In this document: piece by piece, positions 11,488 through 21,403 of the stretch
Position numbering within the stretch: position 1 is the stretch's first letter
Layout: every line of letters starts with the position of its first letter
NCBI GenBank assembly: GCA_000320605.2
Contig: KB445795.1
Coordinates: forward strand, 619,867-683,866
DNA: 64,000 nt
Origin: Gelatoporia subvermispora B
Taxonomy: Eukaryota; Basidiomycota; Agaricomycetes; Polyporales; Gelatoporiaceae
Reading direction: 5' to 3'
Program-made: the position numbers and the translations under genes
The notes under the pieces: model-generated
Told to the model about the DNA's origin: nothing
The model's database searches: none
Seen by the model: only the letters and a program-made list of their open reading frames with translations

Positions 11488-13309
11488 CTAGAACTACAGG
11501 AGGTCAATGCGAGGACCTTCCCAGGAAGCTAGGGACGACTTACTCGGATCTGATAGCTACCGCTAGCCTTCGTCAGATATCTCACCCACTTGATGCTTTG
11601 ATAGTTACTCTTCTCGAAGACCTTCAGGAAACGTACGATGAGCCCGGAGGCTGTGAACATGAGTACTTGGAAGTCGATGTCGATCGGTGGCCGAGCCCAA
11701 ACTTGACGGTGTGTTGTACTCGTGAGCTGAGCATTTGCGGACAAAGTGATTTCTTGACCGCCCTGGATTCTGGGGATTCTAATCGGGGCGTCAAAAGCTG
11801 TGCATCGACTTCTATGCGAGAAGCAACTTACTTCCAAACAACGACATTCTCTGCTGGCACATATTTCGCCTTCCCGTTGGGAACTTTGCAGTCGACGCTC
11901 GTTGTGTTGAGTGGGGTTGGTATGCGTACCACAACGTTGGTTGCGGACAGCTTGTTGCTAAAATTTGTCTTGACAGTGACAACGTACGAAACTTGGGTTG
12001 TTCCAATCTCTGTGACAGTGGGAATCACTCGCAAAGGGAGCTTCACGTTCGATGTCGAGCGATACCTGGTCTACTGATTAACTTCATGCCAATATCATCT
12101 TGAACTCACTTACCGCATCAGTTCAAATTCTCCATCCGGAGGGATGAAACTGATAGTTCTGCTAGAGTCAAATTCATCCAACCGTACACACTGATGGAAT
12201 CGGCAGTCATCGAGCTCGACTGCGTCACTGGCTCCTCGCTCATTCTTGTCTATCACGAGCTTGTCGTTTAGGCCGAACTTGCATTCCGGTGTGCCGGTTA
12301 AGTAAGCTCGCATAAGGATATGCCCATCGACGTCCGCGCGAAGGACAGTGCCTTAGGCGCTCCCATGAGCCCGTCACGTTGGTACGATAGTGTCCTCAAC
12401 ACACCTTTTGCACTCATGCTGAGATTGACGGTTTCGACGACATCGACGAATGCTTCGTTCTTCTTGTACCTGACGTCACCCCTCCGCCAGCTCGTCGCAC
12501 CGGTCGCTTGTGTCGTAATCTTTGTTGATTCTTCCTGTAACCATGTGAATTGACGGCGACGTAAAACATGCTGGAAGTCTGTACTTACGACAGCAATTGG
12601 CGACGACATAACACTCTCCGTCGTGATGTAAGTCTTCAGGGTATCAATCTCGCTATTCTGAGGATAGCCAAAGTCGTTGATCTCTGGTGTTGAACCTCAG
12701 TTCCCTTCCCCATGATTTCTTATATGCAGCCTAGTGGAACACGCACCATCAATGAGCTCATAAATGAGAACGAAATTGTTCTTGACAGATTCTTCGTCGA
12801 CCTTGCCGAAGTACGATTTCGCGATAGCGGTGAAACGGTAGCAGAACTCGAAGACCAGGGCAGCGTTGGCATTGCACCTGTCAAAGCTTCAATCAGAACG
12901 GATCTGTCTGTACGTGAAGATGGGAACATACTTGGTCACTGCAACAACATATAGATTGTTCACTCGGACATGAAAGAAACTCGTCGAACCCAGCGTGATG
13001 ATGGGAGACCGGACATCGCTGTTAGAAACGACCTGAATCCGGAATACATCGGCAATTGAACGTCTGGAAGGACAATCTTAGTATGTCTCGGCACCAGAGT
13101 CGTATAGATACGTCACTTGAGGTCTGTCCGGTATAGGCGTGAGATGAGGACCTGCGACAGGAGAGCGTTGGTTCGTGACGAGAAGCAGCATGCATTGTTG
13201 TGTAGTATTCACCTCGCCCTTCTGATTGAAGATGAAGAATGCCTTGATGATATCGCGTGAGCGTTGACTAAACTGGTGGACGGTGAGGAAAGAGACTGAC
13301 CGAGATCAT
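11488..13309 (-). CDS. APM4: AP-2 adaptor complex mu subunit (clathrin adaptor medium chain)
   Basis: Cargo-binding medium chain of the AP-2 clathrin adaptor at the plasma membrane. Eleven coding exons on the minus strand: 13309-13301, 13242-13213, 13151-13117, 13063-12932, 12877-12747, 12683-12589, 12534-12405, 12351-12114, 12065-11832, 11778-11544, 11493-11488; 424 residues, the usual length. Exon 1 is 9 nt (Met-Ile-Ser) and the last is 6 nt (Phe-stop), giving the family N-terminus [21 protein letters not shown] and C-terminus YQIRF. The longin domain spans about residues 1-140 ([20 protein letters not shown]). The mu-homology domain runs from about 165 to the end ([51 protein letters not shown]). 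The match is to AP-2 mu rather than AP-1 mu. Introns are 48-63 nt. Divergent from the esterase gene. Confidence 0.96.
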
Positions 13310-13810
13310 GGAGGTAAGAGTGTGATCACCGCCGGGCGTCTAGGCGAGCTGATATGGCAATCGTAGATCTGGGACTCTCGACTCTAAATCTGAGCTGATT
13401 GGGTCCGCCTGTCGCCGCTTTCCACGTTCGACCACAATTTCCCTCTCATCATGACCGTGACTCTACTTCGAATGGCGCTCTCATTGAACTGGGTAATTCC
13501 ACTGTGAATGGCTCCCAGCCCTTGTGAGACAGAAATATGACGGCCACAACGTGATCACCGGGTACCGCCAAATAAAAACGCAGAAGTCTCAGCCGTACCT
13601 GCTGACCGGCCTCTACTTCTTATTCCTCAACTAAACATCCACTTTGTAATCTGCCCACTGAGTCTCGGATACTGTACGGAAAACTTGCGTCGGTTCTCGG
13701 GAATTCGTCGGTCAAATTGTACAGCAATCAAAGTGCATAAGAGGACGATGAGTGCCCCCAAATGATGAGGTCGACCAAGTATCTGGGTGCACCAGTCCTC
13801 TCCTGCAATT
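13310..13810. promoter_or_regulatory. Shared upstream region of AP-2 mu and the SGNH esterase
   Basis: 501 bases between two divergent start codons. It should hold both promoters. A TATA-like AAATAAAAAC lies near 13570, on the esterase side. No other gene is visible. Confidence 0.5.
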
Positions 13811-15222
13811 ATGATTTCAGCCCTGCTTTTACTGGGCCTGCTTGGCTCATTCACAGCAATATCGGGAAAACTGACATGGGGCACCACTGACTTCTTCTTT
13901 GCTTTCGGCGACTCCTATACTACGGATGGTTTCAACATCTCAGCCGGCGTGGATTCTCTTGTTCCGGGAGATGTGAGTATGTGCAGTCACAGGTTGCACC
14001 AGGTCATCTCATCAGACTTTAGACGTCTTCTAATGGCCCGAATTGGGTTCAATTTCTGGGTATGCTTTGCAATGCTCGACTAGTGCGGAGCTCGCACTGA
14101 GTAGCACGCAGGTGGGACCTATAATATCACAGACACAAAGGTGTGTCTTGTCTTTGTCGTTGTATTAGCACACAGAGCTCACAAGAATATCTAGGTTTTC
14201 AATCTGGCGTCGGGCGGGGCTACAATTGATGCTGCTCTTGTGGCACCTTTTGAACCCACTGTCCTGTATGTATACTCTCAGTACGACCGAGTAGTTCTGA
14301 TGGTGATCACGCGTACATAGTTCCATCGTCGACCAAGTTACTCAATTCCACGACATCCTTGCGTCGAAGCCAGCCGGCGCCCAGTGGAGCAGCAATAACA
14401 GCCTGTTCGCCATCTGGATTGGAATCAATGACGTGGTGCGCACAATTTTGCATCCGTGACTAGTATCTACCGGATTTTACCGATGGACCCTTCAGGGAAA
14501 TTCCTTCGGTTGGGTACGTAAAATCCTCGCCGCAGATAAGGCGACATCTCATATGTCGCTAGACCAATGTAACGTCGCAATCTGAGTTCCACCGCGTCCT
14601 GATGGAGCGGCTCTTTAGCCAAGTGAGGGTCTTAACGTTCAGCCTGCTGATGATCCCGCGTCCTGAAGCAGCCCAACAAGGTGGAGATATTGTACCAAGA
14701 TGGCGCGCGTTCCTTCCTGTTCCTCACGGTACCGCCCACAAACAGGGCCCCACTCATAATCGAACAAGGCCCAGAGGCGGTCTCGATGATCACTGCCGCT
14801 CTCGCTGATTATAATAACCAGCTTTCGGCTAGCGTCAAGTCTTTTCAGGAGACGCACAAGGACCTGGATCAAGTGACTGTCTTTGACACACGTCCTATCT
14901 TCAACACGCTGCTCGATAACGGGCAGACGTTCGGATTTGTCAACATCACGGGCTTCTGCGACGCGTATCAGAATGGCACGCCGGAGATGACTACTCAGAT
15001 TGCACCTTGTGCGCCGGTATCAAGCTACTTGTGAGCGACATGAAGTCTACACGCGGAGTTGTCTTTGATTGACATTATTTCTTGCCTGACAGTTGGCTCA
15101 ATACCTTGCATCCTCTCTTCACGATCCATAAGTCCGTCATATGTATCGATGTAGTGACTCGTGTTAATAACCCTTTCATTAGCATTCTCGCGCACGCGAT
15201 TTCCACCACCTTGAGCGCATAA
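13811..15222 (+). CDS. Secreted SGNH/GDSL hydrolase, CE16-type esterase
   Basis: Probable extracellular esterase of the CE16 group, which removes acetyl groups from plant-derived sugars. Exons: 13811-13972, 14023-14059, 14112-14140, 14195-14265, 14321-14435, 14496-14513, 14563-14622, 14681-15030, 15093-15131, 15183-15222; 306 residues. Residues 1-19 form a signal peptide. Block I is FAFGDSYTTDGF with the nucleophile at Ser35; block II is NLASGGA; block III is WIGINDVG, carrying the oxyanion Asn; block V is NTLHPLFTIH with the catalytic His. The position before x-x-His is Asn, not the Asp of the textbook D-x-x-H. The last intron uses a weak GTCCGT donor, so the final 14 residues are less certain. 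Several N-x-S/T sites fit secretion. Confidence 0.88.
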
Positions 15223-15909
15223 CCCTCCATACCAGATCCGGTACATCCCGACTTTGGGGCAGTGTCATAAAACTCAGGCAGTGACAAGTATGGGCATTTT
15301 GCACACACGGGAGTACCTCCCGCCCAATTAACGTTTGTTCAATGTCGAACATTTCGTGAAGTTGTAAATGTCGGCGAATCACGAATGCCGTAAATGCCCA
15401 CTAGCGAGATGCCTCACCTGTCCCTCATTGCATGCAACTGTTTCACCACCGGAATGCTTGCAACCCCATGATCGCTCAATGTGGGATGGACTTTCGCGGA
15501 GACTAAGACATGTATGGCACCACCGCAGCTCACAGGTGGCGTCACAAGCTCCTGGCGGTTTTTGCATGTAAATCAACTCGTGCAAATGCTGACACGCCCC
15601 ATCGAACTGGCATCCTTGCATGGCCGTCGAACTCACAATAACGCCAGGGCACTTCGTGGGTTGTCCAGCAGCCTGCATTCGGGATAGACCTTTTTGTTCA
15701 ACCGACGACGACGCGTGCGTGGCTCATGAGCACCAAGGCGTTGGTATATTTCGGGACATGTGGGCATAGCCTAAGTAAGCAGGGACGTCTTGGAGAAAGA
15801 AATTGGCGATCAGACTGTGATTATCGACATCACAATGACTCCTGGGTTGATCTGGCCCATGATCACAAGGCAGTGTTACATTACACAAGGCTCAAGCTTT
15901 ACCTGGCGC
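15223..15909. other. Intergenic region with a Cys-rich open segment
   Basis: No gene I can assign. On the minus strand 15379-15678 is open and encodes a Cys/His-rich stretch with 11 cysteines, including CELRWCHTC. This could be a metal-binding remnant or chance. See the findings. Confidence 0.35.
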
Positions 15910-17023
15910 TCACTGAGCCTTAGAGGGGCGACGGGACAAGATAATGTAATCCGGCTTAAAATGTACCGGTAGGCATTCCGTATTTGTAGATGTGCGCGCA
16001 GGTCCATTTGTGGCAATTTGGGTAATAACTGCGCCCATCTTCCTGACCCATTTTAGTGACATCCAATTCTGGCTCAGATCCTTCACGACAGCAGCACCTT
16101 GCCTTGCGTAACGGAAAGCCATGCCGGGAGCGCTCGCGGTCCGCTTAGTGACAGTGACGCCGTCTAGATGCCATGCATCATGACCGAGGCCAAGGAGGAC
16201 ATGATCTGGTGACGATGCATCAGAATCCAGGACAACATGGACCATATCAACTGGCATGTGGGTGATCGCGGGTGAACTAGCCCATGCTGCCCATTCAGCG
16301 ACGGGCAGGCGCAAGTACCTGAGTTCGAGAACGTTAATTGACACGGTCGGTGAAAGTAGTACGTACCTTTCAACTCTGACGTGTGAAGAGTGCTCGATCC
16401 AGTCCACTCCTGCACATAGCGTTGAGAGTCGATGGTCAACTTACGCACCATGCGCCAAGCCGGACAGTGACTGGCCACTGGGTGGAGCGAAACCGAGAGC
16501 GGACTTTGCGGGAATTGGGCCCGCCAGCGGACCGCGCTGACAAGACGAATGGACGTCTCTGTAGCAACCTGGAAATGCGACGTGTGCCGAACACCGAGCA
16601 GCGATGGGAAGAGTCCTAGATGTCATCCTCGATTGAAGGACGACTAAATTCGGAGGCATGCCAATAGCAAGATATGAATACCAGGGTGCCTGCTCCCGAG
16701 GCTTCGAAATCATCAACGCTGACAAGGAACGGTGAAAACAACTGAAAATGTCTGGTCGGATACGTAGCGTCGATGACGATCAAAACCCGATAGCCGCATC
16801 GGGCTAACGGCGGAGATAACGCACGCTGTATATTCTGTTTCACAGTATATGATACAGTGCTCTGCAGCCGCCCTTGCAGCGTCTTTCTGAGCTGCCGAAT
16901 GCTCTGCCGAGAAAGCAGATGAAGCAATGCAGATAGAGCACAGAACTCCCCATATGGGCCCAGTTGAACTTCTGATTCTAAACCTTGAGCTTGTCCCCTC
17001 GGAGACGACGAGATTAGGCACAC
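15910..17023 (-). CDS. Hypothetical protein, unrecognised family; 5' structure uncertain
   Basis: I do not recognise this protein. Two exons are well behaved: 16568-16363 and 16318-15910, joined by a 44-nt intron (GTACTA...CTCAG) that keeps frame across SELKGTYLRLPVAEWAAW. The last exon gives 135 codons to a stop and reads like real coding sequence (PVDMVHVVLDSDAS, HVLLGLGHDAWHLDGVTVT, WMSLKWVRKMGAVITQIA). The exon before it starts at VATETSIRLVSAVRWRAQFP after a TTCCAG acceptor. Upstream, 17023-16682 is open in a compatible phase (HFQLFSPFLVSVDDFEASG) and could be the preceding exon, but the intron would be 113 nt and no firm ATG is seen. It may be an intact lineage-specific gene or one that has lost its start. 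Confidence 0.42.
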
Positions 17024-19057
17024 ACCACTTGTACTGATGCTCGCACTTGCCAGTGATCCTTATTCACATGTGAGCTTGGCGAGTTTGGATGTTCCGAGCC
17101 AAAGATTCGCTCCGGGAAGTTGGTAATACTGCTCGGTAGGTCAGCAGATCGATTGGGAGCAAGGAAAGGATTCACGGACCACGATTATCAGCATTTGGTT
17201 AGCTCCCAGTGCGAGTAATGGGAATCACACGGACACCTGGCGCCATTGTATACAGAATGACAGGAGGGCTCCCTGACACCCCACCAGTCCAGGAGCTGTC
17301 GACATGATCACGATGATTTATATCACCTCGGGAATTCCGACGTACGGATTTGTGACGATAGACGCAGCAGTGGCCACACGTGCCGCGGCGCGCTTGAGTC
17401 TAGTTTAGTCTGTTCGTCATGTCGTCGTGTTGCGAAATGAATCGTATCATCAGTATGCACTGAAACAGCTGCTTTGGCGCATCTGCAACGTCTTAGAGCA
17501 TCCTAGTCCGGTAAATCAGTGCCAGAGTGTTCAATAGCATCGTTTGCCCAGCAAGCAGGTGATGAGATAGCCACTCACATCACCTGGGAGACTGGATATG
17601 GTGTGGACAGCTTCGGACACAAATGTGATGCATTATTGCGCCTAATCCGAGTGCGCAGCTGCACTGACTCGCGATGACACTAGACTAGCCCTCTCGATTT
17701 GTGCGGGCTGCTGCCGGAAGCTCCACGACCCCAAGCCGAGCGGCGAGGCCAAACAAGTCGGATCATACACGGAGGACTAACTTAGTTTCTCCACATTGAA
17801 AGAAGAGACGGTGCATAGGTGGTTCGATTAGCAACGTGCAATGCATCGATGATATTCACATGAGGCTAGTGCTTCCGCGAAAAAGACATGGGGTGGTTGA
17901 CCGTAGATACGAATTGGGAGGTGTGAACGGAGGTTCTCTTCGCTACGTGGGGTGATGACTGTATAGAGTGGTGGCATGGCCATCGAAGAAATAAACCGAT
18001 TGCGAGTGCGACCATTGTTAAGACTTCAATTCCTGGCGAATTCGCTTCCCTGAGGGTGACTGTGAAACGGCAGTCATCAGTCTGATCGGGAGTCATGTGC
18101 GCTATGTGGGTGGATAACACATGGGCTGTGCTAAAGAGCGACTAGTGACCCACGCTGTTGCTTGAGCGGAGATATGCGCAGATTTTGTCCCGCCCGGCGA
18201 GTGAAATTGCCAACAGGGGGAGAGAAGCTAGCGGGGTACTGGGACGACTTATCTGAACCGAGTTTGGACTGAGATGGTCGTGAGAGTTCAAAGAAGCGCC
18301 GTGCACTGAGCGGGCAGGGCGGCGCGGTACAGCCTCCGTGAACACCTGCTCTCCATGAACTTTCGTGAAATGGCGACTGGGCCTCTGGCGCTCGGCAGTC
18401 GTCCCGCACTCGGTCCCTGACTGTTTTACTCTTCGAAATGCGATCTAGAAACGGAGATTACGCGGCTTTCTTATGCTTAACGTCCGGATAATCGGCCGCT
18501 ACCGAGGAGCAGGACTCAAAAGTTTATTCTTCCGTGCCCGTGCACCTGCCGAGATGGCAGGTCCGCTCGGGGTCCGCGAACATCCCCAGCCGTCTCCGTT
18601 GGTGACGGTATGCTCTCAGCATGGAAGCTGTACATTGTCACTCGGCGGCTCCGCCCCTGCATTTCTGACCGGGGTCCGGAGGTCATTTTCGCCTCAACAT
18701 CACGGGGTAACGTTGTCAACCAATGCTTACCGATGCCAGACCTGCCGGATCAGTTGGCGCACAGGTACATCCGTCTGACTTGCTGGGTTGCGGCATTTTC
18801 TCTACATTTTCGGTGAGCCGATAACTATCTTATCAGAGATGTCAATTGAAATCCATCTTTCGCAATTGAAACATTCAAGATATCTCCTTTTGGATCGTCT
18901 TCCCCTAAGTTGGCCCACCATGCGAGCACGGGATCAGGCTTTCCTTACTTATAGCTGAACGCAATCTGACACCGTGACCCGCCCAAAATGATCGCTACAT
19001 GCTGAGGACGAGCCTTTCCTGTCCCCCAAGTAGTCTTTTCAACCTCCCATCTATTCG
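17024..19057. other. Gene-poor region
   Basis: 2 kb with only short open segments in conflicting frames and no recognisable domain. The last few hundred bases should contain the promoter of the Zn2Cys6 gene that starts at 19058. Confidence 0.5.
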
Positions 19058-20690
19058 ATGGACCAAGCGGCGCGTTTACCCAGTGCTTCCGGCCGTTTCG
19101 ATCCGGCGCGCCGTGGAAGCACGCACTCCCCTGCTGAGCGCAAGCTTGACCTTGATACCAGGCCTGGACCCTCGTACCCACCTCCATCGTTACCTCCAAT
19201 ACACGAGCTGCATCCCGGTCTCTCGCCTACCGGAATGCAAGGCAGTAATCGAGGCCCTATAGCTCCTGTAGCTTCTTACTCTGATACTCATGGCGCTGTT
19301 CAACCTGTAGCTTCGGGGAGCAGCCTCGGTATGTGCATTGATATAGACTGCTTTGTCGGACCTGCAGATCTTAGGTGTATCACAGGAAGTCATCGTGCAC
19401 TGGATGATTCTGACCCAGAAGGGGAGCGGCACGAGCGACCTAAGAAGAAACGGCGTCGACAAGCTCTCAGCTGCACCGGTATGTGATACTCGATGGAATT
19501 TATGATCTATGTTCGATTTAATAAACACCGCCATTTGTCTTACCGTTGGTCACTGCCACATTATTCTGTCTTCGCCTGCAACGATGTTCTGACGCAACGT
19601 TTTGTGATGTGCAGAATGCAAACGTCGTAAAATTAAATGCGACAGGTCGGGCATTACCTATCAACCCTGTAACACACTCTGATTTCCGGAGTGCGTCGCT
19701 TCAGAACTCAACCCTGCGGCCCGTGTGCCAAGCGAGGAGAGCATTCCAAGTGCCAATGGCACATCGTCGAGCCCATGTTAGTGCCCACGATTTTCGGACT
19801 TTCGATTTACCAAGACTGATATAATTTCTCAGGGAGAAGTATGTCACCAGGGGCGAGTACGACGAACTCCGTAACCGTGTCGACGAGCTTGAAGCTATTG
19901 TATCGCGCCTTGCTCCTGGGCTGCTACCTACAACCTCCGCTCGTGCGATGGGAGTGCAGTCGCCGACCATGCCGATGACGCCAGGACCACCGATCGATCA
20001 CATACAAGGGACTGCCATAACGCCTTATCATAGAGGTCCCTATACGACTGCGCCTACATACCCGGCAGCCGCTATGGCCCCTACTCGCTCCCCGACACGC
20101 TCAACAGAGCTCTTACATCTGACAGAGCTCGTACATCTGTCTCGTCGTCCGTCCTTATCAGCCGCCGCAGCACATGTACCTCCACCATCTCATCGTTCGC
20201 CCACCCATCTCACCTTCGGCCGGAGCACAGCGGGCGATGCGCCCCGTTCCGACTCAAGTCGACCATCTACCTCACACGCCTCTCCCCTGGTGACCGATCC
20301 CTCAGCGCCCTCGGTGGTGACCTCGAGGCGCGCGTCCTTATCCTTGGCTGCTATCACGACGCCGTTCACACCTGAGACAAGACAAGGCCAGCCAAAAAAT
20401 CTCCGCGCGCAGACGCCACCGCCGCTGCCGGGCCAGCGTCTGCGCCAACAGCCGTCAGGCCCGGCCCTCCAAGTACAGTGCTTCCGCCTACATCCTTCAT
20501 TACCCGGCGTCGGTCATCGACGAGCCATCAGGACGCAGACGTGACAGCACAGGCGTGGATAGGCTCACCGAGAACCTCTACCTTGTCCCTGCCACCGCCA
20601 CCCCCTCGTCAATTCACTTTTCGTCATGAAGCCCCATCCGATGATATTCGTGATGCGAACCAGCCACGGGCTCGCCCAGGAACGTCATGA
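19058..20690 (+). CDS. Zn2Cys6 transcription factor (apparent frameshift near the 3' end)
   Basis: Fungal binuclear zinc-cluster regulator. Exons: 19058-19328, 19386-19478, 19615-19645, 19705-19776, 19833-20690. A basic run RPKKKRRRQALSC precedes the cluster, which reads CX2CX6CX5CX2CX8C across three exons (CTECKRRKIKC, then TQPCGPCAKRGEHSKC). A short coiled coil follows (GEYDELRNRVDELEAIVSRL). The rest is Ser/Pro-rich. The frame used from 19833 ends at 20544, but coding-like sequence continues in another frame to a stop at 20688-20690. An A6 run at 20394-20399 is where one extra A would join the two, so either the gene carries a 1-base deletion, the sequence has an indel error, or the protein really ends at 20544. 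The first intron proposed (57 nt, in frame) could be retained. Confidence 0.82.
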
Positions 20691-21403
20691 ACCTGTTTGA
20701 GGCCGGGCTTGTGTTCATTGCATCGCCCAGTCGTTATATTATAACTCATAGCCTAAGGTCATCCCATACATGTTGCTATGTCACGCACTGCTCCGTTGCT
20801 CATTGCTCTCTGAAACGGCCTTTATGAATGCACGGCACGTTATCGATTGCGAAACATCTGGTAGCGCGCTCCGCCTACCGGACCTCTGTTTCGATCGCGA
20901 GTGGATATTGTCAGCGGCGCTGCGTCAATAATTATGGCCCGCCCATCTGTCAATCCGAGAAGTAACTCGCGAGGACACGCAACAACATTGAACATTGAAA
21001 AGTATAGCTGGCTATTGAATGCTTTATTCACGGAGGGTACTACAACACGGAAAGATGATGACTGGGCGTGAATCAAAGCCGCCAAACACACGTAGCAGGA
21101 CAAAGATCAGATGCACATCGGAGCGCAATCGGTGACGCCTGCATGCATGCTGCAGGGGCATCTGACATAGTTCTGACCGGGCAGCGCGCTCAGCGAGATC
21201 GCCATGGGAACATGTGACAGACCGTGAGGGCGCGTCTTGCATGCCCGCGACTGGGATGGAGGTGTGGAACGGCAGGAAAGCTTCCAGGATGCAAGATGGC
21301 AAGAGGCGGAGCGACTGGCCTGGCTGCAGGCGATGCATCGCAGGGAGCGAGTCGGAAGGCGCAGTCAATGCAGTGCAGTGACTGATACAGGCGAGCTAGC
21401 GGA
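20691..21403. other. Convergent intergenic region
   Basis: 713 bases between the 3' ends of the Zn2Cys6 gene (+) and UPF1 (-). No gene is supported. It should contain the two 3' UTRs. Confidence 0.55.
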
